DNA of 64,000 bases from JACVRW01 sp963814095. Its GTDB lineage: Bacteria > Actinomycetota > Thermoleophilia > Solirubrobacterales > Thermoleophilaceae. Location: contig CAWFBT010000006.1 in NCBI GenBank assembly GCA_963814095.1, positions 124,001-188,000 of the forward strand. The letters are read 5' to 3'. This document shows, piece after piece, positions 36,688 to 45,279 of this stretch; the first letter of the stretch is position 1; each line of letters opens with the position of its first letter. The notes beneath the pieces were generated by a model. It had not been told where the DNA came from. It ran no database searches and saw only the letters and a program-made list of their open reading frames with translations. The position numbers were made by a program, and so were the translations under genes.

Positions 36688-37416
36688 TTACTTCTTGCAG
36701 CTGACGCTGCGCGTGTCGCTCAGCGTGCCGTCCGTCACGACGTTCTGGAACTTCAGGGTCCACTTGCCGCCCGAGCAGCCGGTGGACTCGATGACGCCGC
36801 GGGACTTGCCCTTGACCGTGGTCTTGCCGTTGAGGCTGAAGTTCAGCGACTCGATGGCCGAGGGCACGTTCGGCAGCGGCTCCTGGATCTGCGGCGGAAT
36901 TGCAACGTTGATGACGTTGCCCTTGACCTTGCCCTCGAGCATGACCCGGATCGACAGCGGCACGTCGGCCTTGAGGAAGAGGCCGAGGTTGCCGGAGGTG
37001 GTGACGAAGGCCGTCACGTCGATCGGCTCCTTGGTGCCGAGCGCGACCGCGTCCACGTGGCCGGAACCGATCTTGGAGCCCTTCGGGCAGACCTTGTCGG
37101 TCTTCTGCTGCGTGGCCTTGGAGACCGAGCAGCGCTTGCTCGAGGCCCACGCCTTGCCGTTCCACTTCAGGCCCTTCGGCAGGGTGATCTTCAGAGCCTT
37201 GGACGTCGACGCCTGGCCGGTACCGCTCTTGGTACCGCCCTTGACGCCGAGCTTGAGGGTCACGGGCTTCGGCTTCTTCGACGTGCCGCTCTTGGCGGGT
37301 GAAGCCGAGAACTGCGACAGGTCAAACGTCGTGTCGTTGATGTCGGCGTACGCCACACCAACCATTGAGAACGCGAACGCGCCGGTGAGCACGGCCGCGA
37401 GGGTCTTCTTCCGCAT
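36688..37416 (-). CDS. Secreted protein, distant paralogue C
   Basis: 242 residues. A signal peptide (RKKTLAAVLTGAFAFSMVG, YADIND) precedes a lysine/serine-rich mature chain with KALKITLPKGLKWNGKAW, SKRCSVSKA, KVCPKGSKIGSGHVDA, and a C-terminal ESTGCSGGKWTLKFQN ending SCKK. Layout and cysteine-bearing end match paralogues A and B, but identity is low. ATG at 37416 has GGAGG eight bases upstream. A strong terminator follows. Confidence 0.75.
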   Translation of the reverse strand: MRKKTLAAVLTGAFAFSMVGVAYADINDTTFDLSQFSASPAKSGTSKKPKPVTLKLGVKGGTKSGTGQASTSKALKITLPKGLKWNGKAWASSKRCSVSKATQQKTDKVCPKGSKIGSGHVDAVALGTKEPIDVTAFVTTSGNLGLFLKADVPLSIRVMLEGKVKGNVINVAIPPQIQEPLPNVPSAIESLNFSLNGKTTVKGKSRGVIESTGCSGGKWTLKFQNVVTDGTLSDTRSVSCKK

Positions 37417-37576
37417 CAGGGAGTCCTCCGTCTTAGAGAGTTCGATCTTCACTGCACGCGGGCCGAAGGCCTCGCGTTCCTGCACCACGGTCAAAGGTAT
37501 ACCCCGCACACCTAAGCGACCACTAAATCTGGGGGATCGTTAAACGCCAGGTCGCCGGCTGCCGATTGAGGGAGGG

Positions 37577-38275
37577 ATGAGCGTCAACGATCTCGTGCTC
37601 GTACAGGGCATGAAGGACACCCGCCTGGCGCTCACCCGCTGGAACCGCGAGCCCGCCGGAGTGCTGCTGCCGTGGCTGCGGTTGAGCGTGCTGATCGCCC
37701 TCGGGCTGCTGTTCAGCATCTGGCTGATCGCGCTGCTGTCGCGCCCCGACCTGACCGTGTTCGACATCCCGGGCTACAACTCGCCGGCCGGCTTCGACGA
37801 CTACCTGCACGTGCTCTACCGCAACTCGCTCGTGCTGGCGCTGCACGCGCTCGCCTGCGTCGCGGGATTCATAGCCGGCAGCTCGCTGCCGCTCGCGGCG
37901 GCTCAGCGCAGCGGCCTCTCTCGTTGGGTGCACGAGAAGGCAGGGCCGCTCGCGATCGGCTTCGTCGTCTGCGCGACGCTCTTCTCGCTGACCACGCAGG
38001 CGTACATCATCGGCGGCACCGCGTCCTCGATCGCCGGCCAGCTCGGCGTCGCGCCCGGCACGCTGCTGCTCGCGCTCGCGCCGCACGCGCTGCCGGAGCT
38101 GATCGCGCTGTTCCTGCCGCTCGCGGCCTGGATGCTCGCGAGCCGCCGCGGGGACTGGCAGGACCTGCTCGCGGCGACCTTCGTGACGGTGGCGATCGCG
38201 ATACCGGTCCTGCTCGCCGCGGCGGCGGTCGAGACCTGGGTCTCGCCGCACCTGCTGGCCGCGATCGCGTCCTAG
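37577..38275 (+). CDS. SpoIIM-like (DUF95/stage II sporulation M) integral membrane protein
   Basis: 232 residues with about five membrane helices. The family hallmark is in the second half: PHALPELIALFLPLAAWMLA, then DWQDLLAATFVTVAIAIP, and a final helix. SpoIIM proteins assist peptidoglycan hydrolysis during engulfment in Bacillus; in non-sporulating actinobacteria the role is unknown. ATG 37577 follows GAGGGAGGG. It converges with secreted paralogue B across a shared terminator. Confidence 0.82.
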   Translation: MSVNDLVLVQGMKDTRLALTRWNREPAGVLLPWLRLSVLIALGLLFSIWLIALLSRPDLTVFDIPGYNSPAGFDDYLHVLYRNSLVLALHALACVAGFIAGSSLPLAAAQRSGLSRWVHEKAGPLAIGFVVCATLFSLTTQAYIIGGTASSIAGQLGVAPGTLLLALAPHALPELIALFLPLAAWMLASRRGDWQDLLAATFVTVAIAIPVLLAAAAVETWVSPHLLAAIAS

Positions 38276-38282
38276 AAAGCAG

Positions 38283-38308
38283 ACGGGGCGGCCCGCAGGC
38301 CGCCCCGT
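38283..38308. terminator. Bidirectional terminator hairpin between convergent genes
   Basis: ACGGGGCGGCC (38283-38293) and its exact complement (38298-38308) form an 11-bp stem with loop CGCA, starting eight bases after the SpoIIM-like stop and 25 bases past the opposite stop. No long T-run on either side. Confidence 0.75.
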
Positions 38309-38332
38309 TCGCTTGCAGCGTTCAGACCCTGC

Positions 38333-39137
38333 TCAGCAGGGCGACTTCCTGTTCGCGGTGAACGAGCGCGCCTGCGTGTCCACGAAGGTCACGCGCGTGG
38401 TGCGGTCGCGGCCCTTGCAGCCGATCTCGGAGTAGAAGCCGACCGTCCGCTTCTTGCCCTTGATCCGCGTGCTGGCCGTCTTCTTGTTGACCGTCGAGAT
38501 CGCCTCGACGACGGAGTTCTGCACGCCCGGAGCCGGCTCCTGAAGCTCGATCGGCACCGTGAAGCGCAGCTCGCTGGTCTTCAGGCCCTCGAGCTTCACG
38601 TTGAAGAAGGGCGCCTTGATGGCGGTGTGGACGCTGATCGCGCAGCCCACGTCCCTGCTGCCCGGCGCGGCGGGCGGCGGGTCGCCGTCCAGCCGGATCG
38701 CCATGCCGCCGTTCCTGCCGGCATCGGAGATGTTGTAGAGCGTCAGCTTGAGGTTGCAGACGAGCTTGACCGAACGGTCGGTGCCCGGACCGGCCTCGTT
38801 GCGCACGATGCCCCGACCCGACGATCGCCTTCTTGCACGCATTGGCGACCTGAGGCGCGTTCGCCTGGCTGTACTTGCACGACGGGAACAGCTTCGGGTA
38901 GGTGACGAGGCCCTCGGGCGCGATCCGGTACTGCTCGATGACCGTCGGGCGCAGGCTCTCGGTGTCACCGACCGTGTAGCCGAAGCCAAGCTTTACCGGC
39001 AGCGGCTTGCTCGGGGTGCCCTTGCCCTTGGGCGATGAGTTCGCGATGTGGACCTCATAGATGTTCTCGGCGAAGGCCACTCCGCCGAAACTCAGAACCG
39101 CCACGACAGTAAGCGCGGCGATCAAACGCTTTCGCAT
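38333..39137 (-). CDS. Secreted protein, paralogue B; frameshifted
   Basis: About 268 residues with a signal peptide (RKRLIAALTVVAVLSFGGVA, AFA site). Shared with paralogue A: a KGKGTPSKPLPVKLGF start, FPSCKYSQA, GSGxGIVRNEAG, CNLKLTLYNI, RLDGDPPPAAPGS, CAISVHTAIKA, GCKGRDRTTRVTF and a final cysteine. The frame breaks near 38813-38816 and one base restores GSGRGIVRNEAG. ATG 39137 follows AGGAGGAGG. The upstream leader has potential structure. Confidence 0.78.
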
Positions 39138-39149
39138 TCCTCCTCCTGA

Positions 39150-39239
39150 GGGTGGTACGGGGTAGAAAGACCGACTGCTCGGAACTCGTCAATCGGACCT
39201 CCGCATCTGAGGTCCGAGCGAGCCGGGACCACCCTATAA
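39150..39239 (-). promoter_or_regulatory. Promoter and structured leader upstream of secreted paralogue B
   Basis: On the minus strand a TTATAG (39234-39239) may be the -10. Downstream are a perfect 9-bp hairpin (TCGGACCTC/GAGGTCCGA at 39193-39217) and a smaller CCGA/TCGG hairpin. Outer arms GGGTGGT (39228-39234) and ACCACCC (39150-39156) could close a three-way junction just before the ribosome binding site. If transcription starts 6-7 bases after TTATAG the outer stem is mostly lost, so a riboswitch-like role is uncertain. Confidence 0.4.
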
Positions 39240-39298
39240 CACCTTTGGTCGCGTTAGTTGCGGTTATTGCAAAGCGGTCCATAAGGCATTCTTCAGCG

Positions 39299-40081
39299 GT
39301 GCGGCCGCCCCCGGAAGCCGAGATCTACGCGCCTGAGTTCCCCCCTGGGATGGACTGGCTGAACGTCGCATTCCTGCGTATGAACACGCTCATGGGCAGA
39401 GGCGCGGTGCTCGTCGAGTTCTGGGACTTCGCCCGCGTCAACTCGCTGCGCACGATGCCCTACCTGAAGGGCTGGCACGCGCGCTACGCCGACGAGGGCC
39501 TGCGCGTGATCGGCATCCACTCGCCCGGCTACTCCTTCGGCCGCGATCACGACACGGTCGCCACGGCCGTGGAGCGGCTCGAGGTCCCCTACGCCGTGCT
39601 CCTCGACCCCGCCCTTTCCGTATGGCGCCTGTACGGCAACAAGGGCTGGCCCGGGCGCTACCTGTTCGACAGGACGGGCAGGCTCGCCTTCGTCCACTAC
39701 GGCGAGGGCGAGTACACCGATACCGAGCTGGCGATCGGCGAGTGCCTCGGCATCGAGGTGGAGCCGATGGAGCCGGTCCGGCCCGAGGACGAGCCCGGCC
39801 GCCTGTTCGCGCCGCAGACCGCCGACATCGCCCTGCCCACCGATCGCGGACGGCTCGAGCTGGTGCGTGACTGGACCGAGGGCGAGGACTGGATCGAGGC
39901 GGCCGATGCGGGGGCCGCCGCGAGCTTCTCGTTCAGCGCCGGCGGTGCCTACGCGGTGCTGTCGGGAGCCGGGCTCGAGCCAGGCCTCTACGAGACGGAG
40001 GGCACGGTCGAGGCGAAGACGCCCGGGCTGCGCCTCCACGGCGTGCAGTTCACGCCGGGCGGGCCGCTCAGCCCAGCGTAG
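39299..40081 (+). CDS. Thioredoxin-fold (TlpA/NHL-type redoxin) protein lacking the active-site cysteines
   Basis: 260 residues. The family usually has a CINC-type pair at the start of helix 1 (FWTYTCINCLRT-like); here the place reads FWDFARVNSLRTMPYL, with Arg and Ser instead. The rest of the fold is kept: LRVIGIHSPGYSFGRDH, PYAVLLDPALSVWRLY, GNKGWPGRYLFDRTGRLAFV. A C-terminal ~80-residue beta-rich domain follows. GTG 39299 is the best start but no ribosome binding site is visible. Likely a binding or structural role rather than thiol exchange. Confidence 0.7.
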   Translation: MRPPPEAEIYAPEFPPGMDWLNVAFLRMNTLMGRGAVLVEFWDFARVNSLRTMPYLKGWHARYADEGLRVIGIHSPGYSFGRDHDTVATAVERLEVPYAVLLDPALSVWRLYGNKGWPGRYLFDRTGRLAFVHYGEGEYTDTELAIGECLGIEVEPMEPVRPEDEPGRLFAPQTADIALPTDRGRLELVRDWTEGEDWIEAADAGAAASFSFSAGGAYAVLSGAGLEPGLYETEGTVEAKTPGLRLHGVQFTPGGPLSPA

Positions 40082-41039
40082 GCAGCGGCCGCGCCGCCAG
40101 CGCGCGGCGGATTTCCTTCGGCAGCATGAAGCGCACGTCCTCCTGGACGACCTCGAACTCGGACACGTCGCTCGTGCCGCGGCTGCGGAAGAAGTCGACG
40201 AGTCGCTGGACGAGCTCCTCGGGCGCGCTCGCCCCGGACGTGATCCCGACGATGCGCTTGCCCTCGAGCCACCCCTCCTCGACCTGCGTCTCGTTGTCGA
40301 TCAGGTACGAGTCGGCGCCGTGGTCGCGGGCCACCTCCACGAGCCGGTTCGAGTTCGAGGAGTTGCGCGAGCCGATCACGAGCACGAGGTCGCATTCGCG
40401 CGCCATCTGGCGGACGGCCATCTGGCGGTTCGTCGTCGCGTAACAGATGTCGTCGGACTTCGGCCCGGTGATGCTCGGGAAGCGCTCGCGCAGGCGGCGG
40501 ATGATGCGGTCGGTCTCGTCCACGCTCAGGGTCGTCTGCGTCAGGTAGGCCACGCGCTCGGGATCGTCGAGCTCGAGCGCGTCGACGTCCTCCTCGGTCT
40601 CGACGAGGACGAAGTGACCGGGCGCCTCGCCCATCGTGCCCTCGACCTCCTCGTGACCCTGGTGGCCGATCAGCACGATCGTGTAGCCCTCGGCGGCGAA
40701 CTTCTTCGCCTCCACGTGGACCTTCGTCACGAGCGGGCAGGTGGCGTCGATCGTCTTGAGCCGGCGCGCCTCGGCGTTCGCGTGCACCGCCGGGGAGACG
40801 CCGTGCGCGGAGAAGACGACGGTCTCGCCTTCGGGCACCTCGGTCTCCTCCTCGACGAAGATCGCGCCGCGCTCGCGCAGCTGCTCCACGACGTGCTTGT
40901 TGTGGACGATCTCCTTGCGCACGTACACGGGCGCGCCGTACAGCTCGAGCGCGCGCTCGACCGTCTGGACGGCGCGGTCGACGCCCGCGCAGTAGCCGCG
41001 CGGTGCAGCGAGCAGCAGCCGGTCGGGGGCAGAGGCCAT
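40068..41039 (-). CDS. ispH: 4-hydroxy-3-methylbut-2-enyl diphosphate reductase
   Basis: 323 residues. The three cluster cysteines are in RGYCAGVDRAV, IDATCPLVTKVH and DDICYATTNRQ; substrate histidines are in EIVHNKHVV, FSAHGVSP and GHQGHEEVEGTMGE; GSRNSSNSNRL is also present. It performs the last step of the MEP isoprenoid pathway using a [4Fe-4S] cluster. ATG 41039 (MASAPDRL); another at 41048. The 3' end overlaps the convergent redoxin gene by 14 bp. Confidence 0.97.
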   Translation of the reverse strand: MASAPDRLLLAAPRGYCAGVDRAVQTVERALELYGAPVYVRKEIVHNKHVVEQLRERGAIFVEEETEVPEGETVVFSAHGVSPAVHANAEARRLKTIDATCPLVTKVHVEAKKFAAEGYTIVLIGHQGHEEVEGTMGEAPGHFVLVETEEDVDALELDDPERVAYLTQTTLSVDETDRIIRRLRERFPSITGPKSDDICYATTNRQMAVRQMARECDLVLVIGSRNSSNSNRLVEVARDHGADSYLIDNETQVEEGWLEGKRIVGITSGASAPEELVQRLVDFFRSRGTSDVSEFEVVQEDVRFMLPKEIRRALAARPLPTLG

Positions 41040-41062
41040 CACGGCCAAGGCTAGCGGCCGTC

Positions 41063-41950
41063 CTACAGCCGTCGGATCAGGTCGAAGACCGTCTCACCGA
41101 CGGCGTCGACGCTGCGCTCGGAGACGACATCCAGGTCGTCGCAGGGCTCGTGCCAGCAGGGGAAATCGAAGTCGATCAGGTCGATCGAGGGAACGCCACG
41201 GCGCAGGAACGGGACGTGGTCGTCGGAGACCACGCCCTCGGTCACGTCCGGGAAGATCCGCGCGGCGCCGACGCGCTTCGCCGCGGCGCGCAGCTTCCGC
41301 CACAGCCCCGCGCTCGAGTTGGCCTCACGAGGTATGCGCAGCCGCCGGTCACCCACGAAGTCGAGCAGCACCATCGCGCGGGCGTCGTCGAAGCGGCGCG
41401 CGGCCACCTTCGACCCGCGCAGCCCGAAGCGCTCGAACTCGGAGTCTGGGGCCCCGCGGGGAGCCTCCTCGCCGTCGAAGAAGATGAAGTGGATGGTGTG
41501 CCTGGGCCGCTTGATCGTGCGCGCGAGCTCGGCCAGGACGGCGGTGCCGGACGCGCCGTCGTTCGCGCCGACGAAGCCGGGCAGGTCTTTCGTGTCGTAG
41601 TGGGCGCCGACGACGATGTAGCCGGGCTCACGGCCGCGCACGGTGCCGATCACGTTCTGGAGGCCGCCGGGGACCGGCTGGTAGCGGCCGTTCGGGACGA
41701 GCTCGCGCAGGCGGGCCGCAAGCCGCCTGGATGCGTCCGAGCCGGCTGGCCGCGGCCCCAGCTCGACCTGCTCGACGAGCAGATCCCAGGCCGCGGCGCC
41801 GTCGAAGCGGTCCACGGCCGGCGCAGGTGCTCGACGCGCAGCGCCGTCCGCCTCGCCGTCGGTGAACGGGAGGTTGTCGGTCGCCACGAGTGCGATCAGG
41901 GTGAGGCCCAGCACGGCCTGTAGGACGAGCACGATCACCAACAGCTTCAC
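41063..41950 (-). CDS. Membrane-anchored M28-family zinc peptidase / glutaminyl-cyclase-like
   Basis: 295 residues. An N-terminal signal anchor (KLLVIVLVLQAVLGLTLIAL) precedes an M28 domain: GAHYDTK, GANDGASGTAVLAEL, FIFFDGEEA, and SDDHVPFLRRGVPSIDLIDF. The terminal WHEPCDDLDVVSERSV resembles secreted glutaminyl-peptide cyclotransferases, so either aminopeptidase or pyroglutamate formation is possible. GTG 41950 is chosen for the signal anchor. It is divergent from the WS/DGAT gene. Confidence 0.85.
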   Translation of the reverse strand: MKLLVIVLVLQAVLGLTLIALVATDNLPFTDGEADGAARRAPAPAVDRFDGAAAWDLLVEQVELGPRPAGSDASRRLAARLRELVPNGRYQPVPGGLQNVIGTVRGREPGYIVVGAHYDTKDLPGFVGANDGASGTAVLAELARTIKRPRHTIHFIFFDGEEAPRGAPDSEFERFGLRGSKVAARRFDDARAMVLLDFVGDRRLRIPREANSSAGLWRKLRAAAKRVGAARIFPDVTEGVVSDDHVPFLRRGVPSIDLIDFDFPCWHEPCDDLDVVSERSVDAVGETVFDLIRRL

Positions 41951-42004
41951 AGACGCGATTCTCCCGGGTTCACACGGGAGATCACCCCGGGTAGGCTGAC
42001 AACG

Positions 42005-43495
42005 GTGACGCCGCAGGGCCACAAGGACCGCCTGAGCGCGGTCGATGCCTCCTTCCTGCATCAGGAGAAGGAGGCCTCGCACATGCACGTCGGCGCGCTC
42101 GTGGTGTTCGAGGGCCCGTTCCCCTCGCGCGCGGACTTCCGCGCGCACCTGGAGTCGCGCCTGCGGCTCGTGCCGCGCTACCGGCAGAAGCTCGCCGTTC
42201 CGCGCTTCGAGATGGGCAGGCCCTTCTGGGTCGACGACCCGAGCTTCAACCTCGACTACCACGTGCGCCACACCGCGCTGCCGAGCCCTGGCAGTGAGGA
42301 GCAGCTGCGCCACCTGGTGGGGAGGATCTTCTCCCAGCGACTCGATCGCTCGAAGCCGCTCTGGGAGCTGTGGGTTGTCCAGGGCCTCGAGGACGGCCGC
42401 TTCGCCCTCATATCGAAGACTCACCATGCGCTCGTCGACGGCGTCGCGGGCGTCGACATCGCAACGGTGCTGTTCGACCTCTCCCCCGCGCCGGGCGAGC
42501 TGCCCGAGGACGACGGCTGGGCCGCCGCGCCGGAGCCGTCGAGCGCGGACCTCGTGGCCGAGGGCGTCAAGGGCCTGCTGAAGACGCCCTTCGAGCTGGC
42601 CGACAAGGCGATCGGCGCCGCCCAGCACCCGCTGCACACGGTCGAGCGCGTACGCGAGGCCGCCGAGGGCCTCGGCGAGGTCGTCTGGGCCGGCCTCAAC
42701 CCGGCACCCGACGTGCCGCTCAACGTGGACATCGGCCCGCACCGCCGCGTCTGGTGGGTGGAGAGCAGGCTCGACGACTTCAGGGAGATCAAGAACGCGC
42801 TCGGCGGCACGGTCAACGACGCGGTGCTGGCGGTGGTGGCGGGCGCGCTCGGGCGCTGGCTGCGCGACCGCGGCGTGCGCACGGAGGGCCTCGAGCTGCG
42901 TGCGCTGGTGCCGGTTTCGATCCGCTCCGACAACGAGCGCGGCGAGCTCGGCAACCGCATCGCCGCGATGCGCGGCCCGCTGCCGGTGTACGCCGGTGAC
43001 CCCGTGGAGCGCCTCAAGCTCGTGCAGGAGGGGATGGGCAGCCTGAAGGAGTCGAAGCAGGCACTCGGCGCCGAGGTGATCGCGGGCCTGCAGGACTTCG
43101 CGCCTCCGACGTTGCTCGCCCAGGCGTCGCGGCTCAACTTCTCCACGCGCCTGTTCAACCTGATCGTCACGAACGTGCCGGGTCCGCAGTTCCCGCTCTA
43201 CCTGCTCGGTCGCGAGATGGAGCGGATCGTGCCGGTCGCGTTCCTCCCCGAGAAACACGCGCTCGCGATCGCGATCATGAGCTACAACGGCAAGGTCGAC
43301 TTCGGCCTGCTCGGGGATTACGACGCGCTGTCCGACCTCGACGCGTTCGGCGGCTACCTGGAGGACTCGCTCGCGGAGCTGCGGGGGGAGGCCCGGAAGA
43401 GGAGCGCCTCGGCGGCGCGAGCCAACGGCGCGAAGAAGGGCACGCCCGGCAGGGCGTCAAAGGCCACGAGAGCAACCGCGCCGGAGAATCGATAG
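42005..43495 (+). CDS. Wax ester synthase / diacylglycerol acyltransferase (WS/DGAT)
   Basis: 496 residues. The catalytic HHxxxDG motif is HHALVDG at about residue 140; LSAVDASFLHQE at the N-terminus, KPLWELWVVQGL, GGTVNDAVLAVVAGAL, SIRSDNERGELGNRI and NVPGPQFPLYLLG are family blocks. It makes storage wax esters or triacylglycerol from acyl-CoA. The C-terminus has a lysine/alanine-rich tail (~30 residues). GTG start at 42005. Confidence 0.95.
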   Translation: MTPQGHKDRLSAVDASFLHQEKEASHMHVGALVVFEGPFPSRADFRAHLESRLRLVPRYRQKLAVPRFEMGRPFWVDDPSFNLDYHVRHTALPSPGSEEQLRHLVGRIFSQRLDRSKPLWELWVVQGLEDGRFALISKTHHALVDGVAGVDIATVLFDLSPAPGELPEDDGWAAAPEPSSADLVAEGVKGLLKTPFELADKAIGAAQHPLHTVERVREAAEGLGEVVWAGLNPAPDVPLNVDIGPHRRVWWVESRLDDFREIKNALGGTVNDAVLAVVAGALGRWLRDRGVRTEGLELRALVPVSIRSDNERGELGNRIAAMRGPLPVYAGDPVERLKLVQEGMGSLKESKQALGAEVIAGLQDFAPPTLLAQASRLNFSTRLFNLIVTNVPGPQFPLYLLGREMERIVPVAFLPEKHALAIAIMSYNGKVDFGLLGDYDALSDLDAFGGYLEDSLAELRGEARKRSASAARANGAKKGTPGRASKATRATAPENR

Positions 43496-43518
43496 CGCCA
43501 GCTACTCTGCTCGGCCTC

Positions 43519-45279
43519 ATGAAGAAGCTTCTCGTCGCCGCTGCCGCGCTCCTGGCCGTGCCGGGCGCGGCTCAAGCCGCCCCGCCCAACCCGTTCGGAC
43601 ACGCCTGCGCTCCACAGAACGGCGTGCTCTTCTGTCCAACCGCGACCGACGCCGAACGCGTTGCCAGCTTCGACGGCGTGCCGATGGACGTCGACGTGAC
43701 GCTGCCGCCGAGCGGTGACGGCCCGTTCCCGGCGATCGTGATGATGCACGGCTGGGGCGGCAACAAGCGCTCCTTCCAGGCGACCACGCCCGAGGGCAAC
43801 GGCGGGTCGGGCTATCACTACAACAACGTCTACTTCGCGCAGCAGGGCTACGCGGTCATCACGCCGAGCGCGCGCGGCTTCGGCCGCTCCTGCGGCGCCC
43901 CCGACTCGCGCACGTCGCCGGCGTGCGACCGCGGCTGGATCCACCTCGCCGACCACCGCTACGAGGTCCGCGACACGCAGTACCTCTTGGGCCGGCTGGC
44001 CGACGAGGGCGTGATCAGGCCGCAGGCGATCGGCGTGACCGGCATCTCCTACGGCGGCATCCAGAGTCTCTCGCTCGGGCGCCTCCGTGACCGCATCCGG
44101 CTCGAGAACGGGCGCTACCGGCCCTGGAAGAGCCCGCGCGGCAAGGCCATGAAGATCGCCGCGGCATACCCGCGCTGGGGCGGCTCGGACATGACCTACG
44201 CGCTACAGCCGAACGGCCGCTATCTCGACTTCAGGCCGTACCGGATCGGCCAGAGCATCACGCCCGGAGGCGTGTCGAAGAAGAGCTACAACGACGGCCT
44301 CTACCTGACCGGCAACCTCTCCGGCTACTACGAGCCGACGGGCGGGCCCTTCGGCGCCGACATCACGAAGTGGAAGGAGCTGACCGACCTCGGCGAGCCT
44401 GCCACCCGCCAGACGCTGGCGGTGGGGCGTGAGCTCACGGCGTACCACAGCTTCGCCGGCATCACGGGCGGCAAGAGCACCCCGATGCTGATCCAGAACG
44501 GCTGGACCGACGACCTCTTCCCCGTCACCGAGGGCGTGCGCGCCTACCGCGCGCTCGAGGGTCAGGAGGGCACCTACGTCGCGCTGCAGGTCGGCGACCT
44601 CGGCCACGCGCGCGGCCAGAACAAGCCGGCGGTCGACCGCGCGCTTCAGGACCAGGGCGCGCGCTTCCTCGCCGCCGTGCTGAAGCGCCAGGGCAAGCCG
44701 CCGCGCGACGGGAGCGTTGTCGCGTACACGCAGACCTGTCCCTCCACGGCGGCGGCCGGCGGCCCCTTCAAGGCCCGCAACTGGGACGCGCTGCATCCGC
44801 GCAGCCTGCGGCTCGGCTCCCGGGCCGGCCAGACGATCAGCTCGGCCGGCGGGGACCCGGCCGTCGCAGCCGCGCTCGACCCGATCGGCGGCGGCGGCGC
44901 GTGCGTGGCGCTGCCCGCGGCCCGCGCGGCCGGCACGGCTGTCGTGCAGCGCACGGTGACGAAGCCCTTCACCCTGCTCGGCTTCCCGACCGTGCGTGCA
45001 CAGGTCAAGACGCGCGGGCGCGGCGGCATGATCGCGGCGCGCGTGTGGGACGTCGCAAACGGCCAGCAGACGCTTGTGGCGCGCGGCATCTACCGCCTCG
45101 AGGACAACCAGAAGGGCCGGATCGTCTTCCAGCTGTTCGGCAACGGCTGGCGCTTCGAGCGCGGCCACCGGGCGAAGCTCGAGCTGGTCGGCAGCGATCC
45201 GGGCTTCATGCGGCCGAGCAACTTCGCCTTCAGCGTGAGAGCATCGAAGCTGAGCGTGGAGCTACCGGGCCGCCAGTGA
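43519..45279 (+). CDS. Secreted X-Pro dipeptidyl-peptidase/CocE-like (S15) hydrolase
   Basis: 586 residues with a signal peptide (KKLLVAAAALLAVPGAAQA). Alpha/beta-hydrolase core: VMMHGWGGNKRSF (oxyanion), RGFGRSCG, nucleophile elbow GISYGGIQSLSLG near residue 177, NGWTDDLFPVTEG (acid) and GHARG (possible His). The C-terminal ~150 residues form the galactose-binding-like beta domain typical of S15/CocE. Likely an extracellular acyl- or peptidyl-hydrolase. It overlaps the next hydrolase gene by four bases. Confidence 0.88.
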   Translation: MKKLLVAAAALLAVPGAAQAAPPNPFGHACAPQNGVLFCPTATDAERVASFDGVPMDVDVTLPPSGDGPFPAIVMMHGWGGNKRSFQATTPEGNGGSGYHYNNVYFAQQGYAVITPSARGFGRSCGAPDSRTSPACDRGWIHLADHRYEVRDTQYLLGRLADEGVIRPQAIGVTGISYGGIQSLSLGRLRDRIRLENGRYRPWKSPRGKAMKIAAAYPRWGGSDMTYALQPNGRYLDFRPYRIGQSITPGGVSKKSYNDGLYLTGNLSGYYEPTGGPFGADITKWKELTDLGEPATRQTLAVGRELTAYHSFAGITGGKSTPMLIQNGWTDDLFPVTEGVRAYRALEGQEGTYVALQVGDLGHARGQNKPAVDRALQDQGARFLAAVLKRQGKPPRDGSVVAYTQTCPSTAAAGGPFKARNWDALHPRSLRLGSRAGQTISSAGGDPAVAAALDPIGGGGACVALPAARAAGTAVVQRTVTKPFTLLGFPTVRAQVKTRGRGGMIAARVWDVANGQQTLVARGIYRLEDNQKGRIVFQLFGNGWRFERGHRAKLELVGSDPGFMRPSNFAFSVRASKLSVELPGRQ

